Source: Sphingobacteriaceae bacterium (GTDB taxonomy: Bacteria; Bacteroidota; Bacteroidia; Sphingobacteriales; Sphingobacteriaceae). From it: DNA of 64,000 bases. The position numbers and the translations under genes are program-made. Every line of letters begins with the position of its first letter. Within the stretch, counting starts at the first letter, position 1. Below the pieces are notes generated by a model. The model was not told the origin of the DNA. It saw only the letters and a program-made list of their open reading frames with translations, and did not search any database. Where the stretch lies: contig JACMJM010000043.1 in assembly GCA_014380615.1 (NCBI GenBank), positions 62,001 to 126,000 of the forward strand, in the 5' to 3' direction. This document shows, in pieces, positions 53,939 to 61,815 of this stretch.

Positions 53939-55333
53939 TTAGTTTGTTCCCAGAACTTTATCTGCGTTTTTATTATGTGGAAGATTATCGATCTGGGCTT
54001 GATAATCTATTTCTTCACCGGCTGGTGGAGTATCATTAGCTGCACCTTGCTCGGAGTTGTGCACGCCACCAGGTAGTTTCGATAAGCGGCCCTGAAGATC
54101 TGCGATAGTTGCGTTTGCGGTTGCCAGCTCTGCAGTAGCAGTATCAAACTTTCCTTGTACTTCAGTTAAAGAAGTATTAAGGTTTGATAATGAAGTGTTA
54201 GCAGTCGCTAATTCTTCAGTAAGGCGGGTTACATCTTTAGAGGCTTGCTCTGCAGACTCAAGAAATCCGGTTTCGACCAGGATTGCGGTTGTGATTCCGG
54301 CATCTTTCAGGTCCCCGTTTGCATCCTGGATAAGGTTGTCTACCTGCTCAGTCTGAGCTGTGGCCAGAGCCACTAAGTTTTTAATTTCCATTTTCGAAGT
54401 ATGTAGGGTTGTAGAATTTTGTACTGGAGGTAGTGAGGCCGAAAATATTTTGCCGCCTCTTATTTCTTGAGCAGCTTCAGATAAGGACCTGATCCCGTCA
54501 ATAAGGCCTATACGAACAGAATCCTGATAATTGAATACTTTTCCCGTATTCCATTCATCAGAAGTTAATTTGCCTGATCTGTTTTCAGCATAATTGGAGA
54601 TAAAGGACATAGCCAGTTCAGCTATTTCCTCAAGAATTAGTTCATCATTCCCTTGAATAGCATCACGGAAAGACTTGTTCTTATCTTTTGATACAGCAGG
54701 ATAGTAGGTTTTTATCTGATATCCTTGCTTTTCAAAGTAAGGAATGTGATTTACTATTGTGGTGTAAGCTCCGATAGAGCCGGTGCTTGCGTGTTTATTG
54801 GCCGCGTAAATTGCCTTATGCCCTGATGCTATCCATGCTCCGGCACTGTAAGCACCTCCTTCAATCAGAGCTATGGTGGGTTTATCAATATACCTAACAA
54901 AATCTGTAAACTGAGGAGTTCCGTCAGCCTGACCACCAGGAGAATCAATAAAAGATATCATACCCTCCATTTGAGGTAATGACATCAGATCACTAACCCA
55001 GCCTTGACGTTTTACCATACCAGGCTCACCGCAGGATCCATTGTATTTAAGTACAGGTCCGATAACAGGAATTACAGCAACGCTGCCAGCTTCAATTACT
55101 CTTTCATCAATTTCAAATTGGCGGCTTTCTCTGTTGTACCGGTAAGGGTCTACTCTTTTATTTTTACTGTTAAGGATAAATGGCTGTTCGCTTTCTGCAG
55201 ATCCGCTCAAGAACTCAGATCCGCTCACCTTTCCTTGAAGCATACCGAGCACTAGCGGCAAATGGCTCTCGGCAAATTGTTGATCAATTAGCCAGGCACC
55301 ACGAAGAATTGCAGATAGTGTAGAGTTAAACAT
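53939..55333 (-). CDS. S49 (SppA/ClpP-fold) prohead protease with C-terminal scaffold
   Basis: The N-terminal S49 peptidase has ISFIDSPGGQADG and the serine elbow GGAYSAGAWIAS (nucleophile Ser163 from the ATG at 55333), with the STGSIGAY segment. The C-terminal third (from about residue 315) is Ala/Thr-rich coiled coil typical of scaffolds. An in-frame ATG at 54391 (MEIKNLVALATAQ) could give a separate 150-aa scaffold, as in lambda C/Nu3. The ATG at 55333 is preferred to a TTG at 55351. Confidence 0.85.
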   Translation of the reverse strand: MFNSTLSAILRGAWLIDQQFAESHLPLVLGMLQGKVSGSEFLSGSAESEQPFILNSKNKRVDPYRYNRESRQFEIDERVIEAGSVAVIPVIGPVLKYNGSCGEPGMVKRQGWVSDLMSLPQMEGMISFIDSPGGQADGTPQFTDFVRYIDKPTIALIEGGAYSAGAWIASGHKAIYAANKHASTGSIGAYTTIVNHIPYFEKQGYQIKTYYPAVSKDKNKSFRDAIQGNDELILEEIAELAMSFISNYAENRSGKLTSDEWNTGKVFNYQDSVRIGLIDGIRSLSEAAQEIRGGKIFSASLPPVQNSTTLHTSKMEIKNLVALATAQTEQVDNLIQDANGDLKDAGITTAILVETGFLESAEQASKDVTRLTEELATANTSLSNLNTSLTEVQGKFDTATAELATANATIADLQGRLSKLPGGVHNSEQGAANDTPPAGEEIDYQAQIDNLPHNKNADKVLGTN

Positions 55334-55380
55334 TGAAACAATAATCGCCAAAGCAATCTGCCGGCTAAACGACTGCTTTT

Positions 55381-55860
55381 TTAAGCGACTATTTCGAGCG
55401 CTCTATGGAGGGCCTGAGTAGTAAATTGGAGATTATAACCTTTGCTCGAGCTTCGCTGATCTCCGGAGTTGAAAACAGATTTTAATTGAAGGGGGAAGGT
55501 TGGGGATCCGATCAATTTAAGTTTACCGCGCGGATCTGTGAGTTTAACCAGGAACTGAAGATCTTCCATTTCATAAAGTAAACTGGTAAGCTCTGGCTTG
55601 TCTCCGGGTGTGAAAGCATTTACCTTTAAATTGAAATGGGTACCGTGCGTTGTTTTTTCCGGTTCATCCGAAAATAATAATGTTTCCGGAGTAGAATAGC
55701 CCTGGTACCATGCAGTTCCGGCCAATAGTACAATACCGGCAGCTGATATGGTGTGGCTGTTGATCTGCGGGAATTGCGCTATATAAATTGAGGGGATGAA
55801 CTGAAAGGTGATATATCCGCCGCGGTTTCTGATTGGTCTGGAAGGAAAGTTGCTTATCAT
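55381..55860 (-). CDS. phage hypothetical protein, 159 aa, first gene of the capsid unit
   Basis: Not recognised. Beta-rich, with GKLKLIGSPTFPLQLKSVFNSG. It heads the protease-capsid unit, with its ATG 5 nt after element E. It is probably a virion protein. Confidence 0.5.
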   Translation of the reverse strand: MISNFPSRPIRNRGGYITFQFIPSIYIAQFPQINSHTISAAGIVLLAGTAWYQGYSTPETLLFSDEPEKTTHGTHFNLKVNAFTPGDKPELTSLLYEMEDLQFLVKLTDPRGKLKLIGSPTFPLQLKSVFNSGDQRSSSKGYNLQFTTQALHRALEIVA

Positions 55861-55865
55861 AAAAG

Positions 55866-55902
55866 CAAGGTCGGAAGGAAAAAAGAGATGGTAAACGACA
55901 GG
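55866..55902 (-). promoter_or_regulatory. late-promoter-like element, copy E
   Basis: Block 1 CCTGTCGTTTACCA (55902-55889), 14-nt spacer, block 2 CCGACCTTG (55874-55866), then 5 nt to the ATG at 55860. It is the first copy met from the early region. Confidence 0.65.
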
Positions 55903-55968
55903 TAATATACCGTTTTTATAAATTGTTTGCGTTTACGACTACTTCATGAGCGATTTATTCGAAAATTA

Positions 55969-56433
55969 TTAGGCTGATTTATAGATAGTTATTCTATTCT
56001 TCTCACGCTCCCAAGCTTTTTGCATGGTTTTGATTGGTAATTCGTCTTCTAAAATCGAAAACTTCTCGCGAAAAGTTAAAAGCCGCATGTTCAGATCTCC
56101 TTTGCGCTGTAGCCTGGGCTGTACGAACTCAACCATTTTCTCCTGGAATTCGTCCAATAAAAAATTATTGAATCGGTACTGGCATTTTGTAGGTATTACG
56201 TTTCCAAAGTTCCTCCAGTAGAACTCGGATAGCTCTACCTCCATTTTGCAGGTGAGGTAGCGCATATTCATGCCCAGCTGCTCGGGTTCTGCTTTGGTTT
56301 TATGCCTGAGGGAATTAATCAAAAAAGCTCCATAACGGTTTTTTTCCGTCAGGATAAAAGGATCTACCGAATAGTGATATGCCAGGTATTTCTTCAGATA
56401 CGGCTGAAGGGCTACCGGTAAACATAAACGCAT
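55969..56433 (-). CDS. phage protein at the early/late boundary, 154 aa
   Basis: Not recognised firmly. Basic and helical, with an N-terminal part (PYLKKYLAYHYSVDPFILTEKN) and a C-terminal helix-turn-helix-like stretch (FSILEDELPIKTMQKAW). It is the last gene before element E and sits in the place where late activators (RinA, Mu C and similar) are found. That role is a hypothesis only. Confidence 0.5.
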   Translation of the reverse strand: MRLCLPVALQPYLKKYLAYHYSVDPFILTEKNRYGAFLINSLRHKTKAEPEQLGMNMRYLTCKMEVELSEFYWRNFGNVIPTKCQYRFNNFLLDEFQEKMVEFVQPRLQRKGDLNMRLLTFREKFSILEDELPIKTMQKAWEREKNRITIYKSA

Positions 56434-57065
56434 GAAAACTAATTAACTAAACTCATCAAAAGGAGCTTAAATATACTCAAAGCGCAAGAATTAGTTACAT
56501 CATTCGAAAAAAAATTAAAAACAGCGATTTTAAAAGAAATCAAAAACCTGCTGTTACACCGTTACACCGTTACAAACCTTCTTTATCTCATTCATAATGA
56601 GAGAAATACAGCTGTAACAACCTCGTAACAGTTGTAACAGTAACGTAACAGTTGTAACGCTGTATAATGTATTGTTACATCTACTGTTACATTCGCTAAA
56701 CCTGCCAAACTGTCTTATTATCATTTCTTTATTTTCTTATAAAGAAAGTAAGTAACAGTTGTAACAGTAAAAAGGCAATTTTAAAATGTAGACCTTTTTT
56801 CCCATTCCGGGAGGGTGTTTTAAAATTTCTAAAAAAAATCGCTGGTTACCGCACCCCCCCCAACAGAAAAAGGGAGCGCCGTTTTTTTTCGCCCTTTTTG
56901 ATCAGGTTTATATGGTATTCGCTCCGCTCATGAGGTATTGCGTTGTCTCGGCCGAGCCTCGACGACGCCTGGCGCCATTGCCGCAACCCGGATTTAAGTA
57001 CCGGGAGAATCGTCTGTACAAAAAATTTATTTACCAGAGTGCGTATATTGGATTTTTGACCGGTT
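56434..57065. promoter_or_regulatory. 632-bp gene-free control region with GTAAC/GTTAC cluster
   Basis: About thirteen GTAAC/GTTAC pentamers lie within 56553-56765, many as TGTAACAG or GTAACAGTTGTAAC, plus one at 56494. A TCTCATT/AATGAGA palindrome lies at 56586-56602. The remainder has a C9 run near 56853, A/T runs and one hairpin. It separates a minus-strand gene from the divergent 57066 gene. It could be an origin, iteron array or operator field. Confidence 0.55.
56867..56899. terminator. weak bidirectional hairpin
   Basis: The arms AAAAAGGG (56867-56874) and CCCTTTTT (56892-56899) around a 17-nt loop. Confidence 0.35.
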
Positions 57066-57326
57066 ATGATCCAGTTTAAGTTTCATGTAAAAAAGGATGG
57101 AAAGGAATATGTTTTCCTGATAAGGGGATTGGAGGGTGTTGATGAAAACACCTATCAGGTTTTTGTTAATGGTGATGATAAGGCTACCATCAGGAAGACG
57201 GCCAGCGGATGGAAAGAGCCTGGGATCCGGCGGATCACGGACCGATCGGTTGAGGCTATCGGGAAGAAGATTGATAATTACCTGGACGGTAACTGGAGAG
57301 ACAGGATCGATCCGGAAAATAAATAA
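57066..57326 (+). CDS. small hypothetical protein, 86 aa, plus strand
   Basis: Composition is normal for a small soluble protein (FHVKKDGKEYVFLIRG, KKIDNYLDGNWRDR). It is divergent from the flanking minus-strand genes and followed by a terminator. No family recognised. Confidence 0.5.
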   Translation: MIQFKFHVKKDGKEYVFLIRGLEGVDENTYQVFVNGDDKATIRKTASGWKEPGIRRITDRSVEAIGKKIDNYLDGNWRDRIDPENK

Positions 57327-57327
57327 A

Positions 57328-57350
57328 AAAACCCGAATAAATCGGGTTTA
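57328..57350. terminator. convergent terminator between 57066 gene and early operon
   Basis: The arms AAACCCGA (57329-57336) and TCGGGTTT (57342-57349) form an 8-bp stem; on the minus strand a T7 tract follows. Confidence 0.7.
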
Positions 57351-57406
57351 GAATTTGGAAATAAGTGGTTAATCGCTTATCTTTAAGCAAGATTTGCGGG
57401 GAATGA

Positions 57407-57628
57407 CTATCCAATTGATAGGGATACTGACTCGCCTGAATTAGCATCATCTTTCATAAATAATATCTCTGCAGCCTCTTCATCCGGATAGCCTTCGACC
57501 TTCACCAGGAAGTCGTCCATATCATTATCAAACTTTTTAGTTAATGCTTTATTAATGGCAGCGTTGTCCATATCTGCCGGTACATCGGCCTGGTATTGAA
57601 TTACGGCGTAAATAGTTTTGAATTCCAT
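57407..57628 (-). CDS. early-region hypothetical protein, 73 aa
   Basis: Acidic (DMDDFLVKVEGYPDEEAAE), not recognised. Last gene of the early operon, ahead of a terminator. Confidence 0.45.
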   Translation of the reverse strand: MEFKTIYAVIQYQADVPADMDNAAINKALTKKFDNDMDDFLVKVEGYPDEEAAEILFMKDDANSGESVSLSIG

Positions 57629-57634
57629 GATTGT

Positions 57635-58072
57635 TTAATTTGGTGTGTCTCTATTTGGGCCGCCTTTCTTTGAGCCCATTACAGCGCTGGCCGGAAAGCC
57701 CTCCCCAATAATTTCAATTCGGCCCTCATCAAACCATTCGTTCTTTTCGACCTTGCCATCTTTAGCGGGTGGTGTTAGGCCGTACTGATCACAGCCAGTG
57801 AGATACTCAGCTCTGCCAATAATAATGCCCTCAAAACCCGTGACTTTATCTTTAGCCTTTTCTCCTAACTTGAATCTTCCTGAGTTGGAGTGAAGCTCCT
57901 GGCTAATAGTAGCAGCTAATGTCCTAAGTTCATCTAGAACACCATAGAGTCGCTCAGCGTCCGGGTCTTCGCCGAACCGATCAGATGGTAGAAGTTTAAT
58001 CATTAAATCTTTGCCTTCCTCGTAAAGGCCGCCAATTTTGTCAATTGTTTCTTCAAATTGTTGTTTGTCCAT
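57635..58072 (-). CDS. early-region hypothetical protein, 145 aa
   Basis: Not recognised. Helical N-terminus, then FKLGEKAKDKVTGFEGIIIGRAEYLTGC, which resembles the phage family with a DKVTGFxGI segment (single beta-barrel-like module). Starts 21 bp after the next gene ends. Confidence 0.5.
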   Translation of the reverse strand: MDKQQFEETIDKIGGLYEEGKDLMIKLLPSDRFGEDPDAERLYGVLDELRTLAATISQELHSNSGRFKLGEKAKDKVTGFEGIIIGRAEYLTGCDQYGLTPPAKDGKVEKNEWFDEGRIEIIGEGFPASAVMGSKKGGPNRDTPN

Positions 58073-58093
58073 ATTTATAGTTTAAAAGAATAA

Positions 58094-58423
58094 TTAATCA
58101 TTAGTGCTGAAATCTGAACTACTTCCCGAGTCAGAAGATCCGCTGTCCCAGGATCCGCCAGAGCCAGCACCACCAAAGTCACCACCACCAAAACCGCTGA
58201 AGCCCGGACTATCATCAGATCGGGAGCTGTGATCACTGCTGCTCGTGTCCAGGATACTTGAGGGATCCAGTGGGTTGAATGCTGAGGCGATTGCCGGCGA
58301 ATCTTCTGTGCTTGAGTAATCGGACCTGGTGGACCGGCCGCCGGTGGGTGCCGCCCCCCTCGAGAGAAAAGAGCGCTGCGGCTTTTCCTTTTTTCTGAAT
58401 ACATTTTTTAGAAAGTTGAACAT
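58094..58423 (-). CDS. Gly/Ser-rich low-complexity protein, 109 aa
   Basis: A basic N-terminus (FLKNVFRKKEKPQRSF) precedes a Ser/Asp-rich stretch and a GFGGGDFGGAGSGGSW tail, like the C-terminal tails of TPM-type membrane proteins. The reading frame was chosen over the overlapping 58075-58404 frame because of this recognisable tail. It is probably disordered. Confidence 0.5.
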   Translation of the reverse strand: MFNFLKNVFRKKEKPQRSFLSRGAAPTGGRSTRSDYSSTEDSPAIASAFNPLDPSSILDTSSSDHSSRSDDSPGFSGFGGGDFGGAGSGGSWDSGSSDSGSSSDFSTND

Positions 58424-58424
58424 A

Positions 58425-58643
58425 TTACGGGTTTGATATTAATTTGAACTTGTGAATTCCGTGGAAGTCTGACGTGTGGTTGTGATTATTGAAAGACACC
58501 GAATATTTGTACATACCTTTTTCCGCATCCCATTCGACACTTGCTTCTCTGCCATTCAGAAATTCATAATTGTAATTTGATTCGATAAGGATTTTGCAAC
58601 GATCCTCGACCAGGCTTCCATAACTGTCAACGAATTTTCCCAT
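58425..58643 (-). CDS. early-region hypothetical protein, 72 aa
   Basis: Not recognised. Gene order and spacing (1 bp from the next) support coding. Confidence 0.45.
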   Translation of the reverse strand: MGKFVDSYGSLVEDRCKILIESNYNYEFLNGREASVEWDAEKGMYKYSVSFNNHNHTSDFHGIHKFKLISNP

Positions 58644-58648
58644 TGTGT

Positions 58649-58864
58649 TTAAGGGGTTAAAGGTTTAATATCTCCGGAGTCTATCAATTGCTGGAAATCG
58701 TCTTTTGAATAAGGCATAGGCGCTAAATGAGTGTACTCCAAAAGTTCAATACTTTCATGCTGGCCATGCCACAGGCCCACGATCACGAAGTACCGGTTGC
58801 CTGGCCGGTTCGTCCACCAGGTGTAAAGCCGGGGCTCGGGTTTGAACTTTGGTTTGTCGCTCAT
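58649..58864 (-). CDS. early-region hypothetical protein, 71 aa
   Basis: Not recognised; it has an aromatic-rich stretch (LYTWWTNRPGNRYFV). It overlaps the upstream gene by 4 bp (ATGA). Confidence 0.45.
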   Translation of the reverse strand: MSDKPKFKPEPRLYTWWTNRPGNRYFVIVGLWHGQHESIELLEYTHLAPMPYSKDDFQQLIDSGDIKPLTP

Positions 58865-59103
58865 TTGTTAAGATCTGATGGGAATTGAATTACTTTCCTG
58901 GTTACTTCTTCCAATTCATCACCGGTGATTATATGTTCGCAATTTTTTGAACAGCATTTAATAGCAGCGAACGACTTATACATATGATTTGAAACCACTG
59001 CAAAAGGCCCAACCCATTTATACATCCGAATAATCCCAGTTTGCTTAATACAGCATTGAGGGCATACAATGGTGTGAATTGAAATAAAGTCTTTATCCAT
59101 CAT
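58861..59103 (-). CDS. small zinc-ribbon-like protein, 80 aa
   Basis: Cysteine pairs CPQCC (near residue 14) and CCSKNC (near 51) suggest a metal-binding module. ATGA overlaps join it to its neighbours. Function unknown. Confidence 0.5.
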   Translation of the reverse strand: MMDKDFISIHTIVCPQCCIKQTGIIRMYKWVGPFAVVSNHMYKSFAAIKCCSKNCEHIITGDELEEVTRKVIQFPSDLNK

Positions 59104-59609
59104 AACGAACTCTGGTTATACTTTGCCAACCACTTTTTTTTAGCTTCCTTCGGATCCTGACCGGGCATAATCAGGATGGTAGTGTTGTGGTTCATCTTCA
59201 CCGGGATCAGCGCGGCAAAGTCAATTACCCTGGTTGGGATCCGGCGCCGGTCCTCACTTTCGAACTTAATCCGCCGGCGTTCTTTGTCCTTTTTCGCCTG
59301 AAGCTTTTCTTTTGCACGTTTGGCCTCCAGGGCGTTTGCCTGTTTCTGTTTTTCGAGCAGCTGGAGGTTTTTCTTGTGCTGTTCATCCTCAGCTCTCCTG
59401 GCTTTACGTTTGGGCTTTTCTTTAATCGCCTCAGCTTTTATTGCAAGCTCTGCCTGGCTTACAAACGCTTCAATTTTTTGGAGAGCGGCATCAAGCTCAG
59501 GGCTAATCTTGGCGATACTACGAGACATCTTTTTGAATGCTTCTGCAGACCGGTTGAAATTTAGCTCGGCCGGATTAACCAGCCGAGCGTTTAAATTGGG
59601 CACTTTCAT
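59100..59609 (-). CDS. Lys/Arg-rich coiled-coil protein, 169 aa
   Basis: A long charged helix (about 55-115, KPKRKARRAEDEQHKKNLQ and similar) lies between a short N-terminal and a C-terminal domain (TTILIMPGQDPKEAKKKW). It is basic enough to bind nucleic acid. No family recognised. Confidence 0.5.
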   Translation of the reverse strand: MKVPNLNARLVNPAELNFNRSAEAFKKMSRSIAKISPELDAALQKIEAFVSQAELAIKAEAIKEKPKRKARRAEDEQHKKNLQLLEKQKQANALEAKRAKEKLQAKKDKERRRIKFESEDRRRIPTRVIDFAALIPVKMNHNTTILIMPGQDPKEAKKKWLAKYNQSSL

Positions 59610-59612
59610 AGT

Positions 59613-59885
59613 CTATCTGCCTGATGCCATGAATGCTGCTACTTTGTAACCCTCTATCTCGGCTTTGCCCATTTCGACCAGGGTTTTCATCTGGCTGTTA
59701 ATTGCTTCAGCCTGGGCAATAAAAGAAGGGCTTTCCTTCAGTTTTGTAATTGTTTCCTGGATAGTTTCTGCAATAAAGCTGCTGTTCTTGCCGATGATTG
59801 TGTTTTCCAGAACGGCTGATTGATTAACTGCCGGCAGATTACTGCCGTTGTTCTTTTCTGTTGTTGCGGGTGTTTGATTTTCCAT
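59613..59885 (-). CDS. early-region hypothetical protein, 90 aa
   Basis: Helical, acidic (ETIQETITKLKESPSFI). Its 5' end overlaps the HNH gene by 47 bp in another frame, so the start could be a little downstream. Confidence 0.45.
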   Translation of the reverse strand: MENQTPATTEKNNGSNLPAVNQSAVLENTIIGKNSSFIAETIQETITKLKESPSFIAQAEAINSQMKTLVEMGKAEIEGYKVAAFMASGR

Positions 59886-60831
59886 AATCGTTTATTGTTC
59901 GTTGAAGTAATAATTGTTGACGTTTGATATTTAATAGTTCGGGATATTCCTTTAGTGTTTTCCTTTGATCAGGATTTCCGTGAGTCAAGATTCCTGCGAT
60001 ATAATTATCTGATAGGCCTTGAGAGGAAATTCTTGAATTCCTTTTTGAGAGATCTGCATCAGTGGCCAGCTGGAGATTTTCGATCACATGATTTTCAGGA
60101 TTGTTGTCGGCAAAAATTACATTCATTCCGGTAGGGATCGGGCCGTGATGTTGTTCCCAAGCCCAACGGCCCCAATGGACAAACTTTCCGTTAATTTTAA
60201 TCCGCGGTGTATACCGGCCGCTTTGTTCCCTCCACATTCTAATCTCACCCTCAGCTGCTACACCTTGTTTTAGCCAGCGCTTTTGAACGCAGATCAGGAA
60301 CCGGCCGTTATCGACATTACGCTGGTGTATCGCCTTGATTTCAGACTCAGTGCGATGAAGGAACAAATAGTTTCTTTTTTTCTCGATGTGTTTTAGTGTC
60401 CATTTCTTATTTTTTGGCCATTTAATCTGGAAGATTTCGGCCATTTCTACATCACCAATTTGCTGAAAATTCGATTTCAAAAAGTTAATTTGCTCATCAG
60501 TCCAGTACTCGAGCTCCATTCTCTTCAGACCTAACTCATAAATCTTTTTCCGCAGAAATTGGATTTTCAATCCTAAAGCCTTAGCTATTTCCGGGTTGGT
60601 TAGCGTGTTGTAATTGCTTTTAATAAAAGAAATTTGGTGCTCAGTCAAGTCGACCCGAAGCCGGCCAGACAAATGTTCGTCGGTTTTTTTTACACCAAGA
60701 ACCTTTGCCCTATAGGTTACCTGATGCACTGCAAGTCCCATCATCGAAGCAACAAGCTCATTACTTTTGTCCCGATACAAGCTGATCAGCTGCTGATCAA
60801 GCTCAGGTGTCCACCAGCTTTTACCTGCCAT
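59839..60831 (-). CDS. multi-HTH protein with HNH endonuclease-like insert
   Basis: Three tandem Myb/HTH-like repeats (about 5-45, 60-100 and 108-155: W..E....L...Y pattern). An HNH_3-like block follows (about 215-260: HHGPIPTGMNVIFADNNPENH, His228, Asp242, Asn243, NLQL). A C-terminal helical part (273-316) matches the end of the next protein. Homing-type or regulator-associated nuclease is plausible. Confidence 0.65.
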   Translation of the reverse strand: MAGKSWWTPELDQQLISLYRDKSNELVASMMGLAVHQVTYRAKVLGVKKTDEHLSGRLRVDLTEHQISFIKSNYNTLTNPEIAKALGLKIQFLRKKIYELGLKRMELEYWTDEQINFLKSNFQQIGDVEMAEIFQIKWPKNKKWTLKHIEKKRNYLFLHRTESEIKAIHQRNVDNGRFLICVQKRWLKQGVAAEGEIRMWREQSGRYTPRIKINGKFVHWGRWAWEQHHGPIPTGMNVIFADNNPENHVIENLQLATDADLSKRNSRISSQGLSDNYIAGILTHGNPDQRKTLKEYPELLNIKRQQLLLQRTINDYGKSNTRNNRKEQRQ

Positions 60832-61549
60832 TGCGCACCTCCTTTATTGTTCTGTTCAGTTGGATCTGCTTGCGTTTGATATCGATCAGGCCAGGATGCT
60901 TTAATATTTCCTGCTTTAATTCCGGATCGCGCCAGGCGATAGTGTTGGCCACATAGCCGTCAGGGAGATTTTTGGAAGCGGTATTTTCGTTGATTGTATG
61001 AGATCTGCCACCAGGTACAGAATATTGAGAGATGATCAGCGCGATCTCTTCAGGAGTTCTTTCCAGTTTCATATTTCGGCGTTTCGTCCGGATATGTTTA
61101 TTTGTCCAGGTTTTATTCTTTGGCCAGCGTTTCTGCAATTCTTCAGCTATTACAACATCGCCCATGGTTCTGTAATTGTCCAGGAGAAACTGTGTCTGCT
61201 CCGGAGTCCAGTACTCCAGATCATAATGCTTAAGGCCTAATTGCCTGGTCTTATTTCGAAGATTTGTAAGATTGGATCCAACAGCTTTTGCCAGCTGCCG
61301 ATTAGTCATTTTATGGAAGTTGTCTTTTAAAAATTGAACTTTCTCTTTTGTCCAATTGGTTTTACCCAGGCAGGCAGCCAGGCAATCCGAAGTTTTCTTT
61401 AGATTGAACTTTCTTGCGTAATACCGGATATCGTAAATACTCCAGCCGGTTTGAGCTACAAGATCCTTATTTGGCGTAATAGGGTAGAGATCTATAAGTT
61501 TTTCTAGTAGCTCTGGTGTCCAGATTTTACTGATGCTGCCGCCTTTCAT
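60821..61549 (-). CDS. multi-HTH DNA-binding protein, paralogue without HNH
   Basis: It shares the three HTH-like repeats (about 8-48, 64-104 and 112-160) and the C-terminal end (LPDGYVANTIAWRDPE...) with the downstream gene, but lacks its HNH block. DNA binding is likely. It overlaps the next gene by 11 bp. Confidence 0.6.
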   Translation of the reverse strand: MKGGSISKIWTPELLEKLIDLYPITPNKDLVAQTGWSIYDIRYYARKFNLKKTSDCLAACLGKTNWTKEKVQFLKDNFHKMTNRQLAKAVGSNLTNLRNKTRQLGLKHYDLEYWTPEQTQFLLDNYRTMGDVVIAEELQKRWPKNKTWTNKHIRTKRRNMKLERTPEEIALIISQYSVPGGRSHTINENTASKNLPDGYVANTIAWRDPELKQEILKHPGLIDIKRKQIQLNRTIKEVRNGR

Positions 61550-61815
61550 CGCTTTCTGCTATTATGTGCTTTTGTTATAAATTCACGGTAGTCAGATCTT
61601 TTTCGAATATATCTGAATGACCAGGCTACAAACGATCTTAATACAACTGATAACATAAAATTCAAAGGTATCCCGATACAAAAAGTTATCAGTGCTTCCT
61701 TGATGCTTACATCTCCATTAAGCACTGTAAATACTCCCAATACTGCCAGCAAAATCAAAATAAGCTTAATGTCCTTTGCGGCTCTTTTATGCTGGTTGAT
61801 CATTAGCCTATTCAT
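61546..61815 (-). CDS. small membrane protein, 89 aa
   Basis: Two hydrophobic helices (about 17-33 and 41-60) and a basic C-terminal tail. It overlaps both neighbours by 4 bp. Not recognised. Confidence 0.5.
   Translation of the reverse strand: MNRLMINQHKRAAKDIKLILILLAVLGVFTVLNGDVSIKEALITFCIGIPLNFMLSVVLRSFVAWSFRYIRKRSDYREFITKAHNSRKR

Noticed and set aside
58075..58404. Alternative 109-aa reading frame over the Gly/Ser-rich gene
   Set aside because: The chosen frame has a recognisable GFGGGDFGG tail and a basic start; the alternative is Ala/Val/Arg-rich as expected of a shadow.
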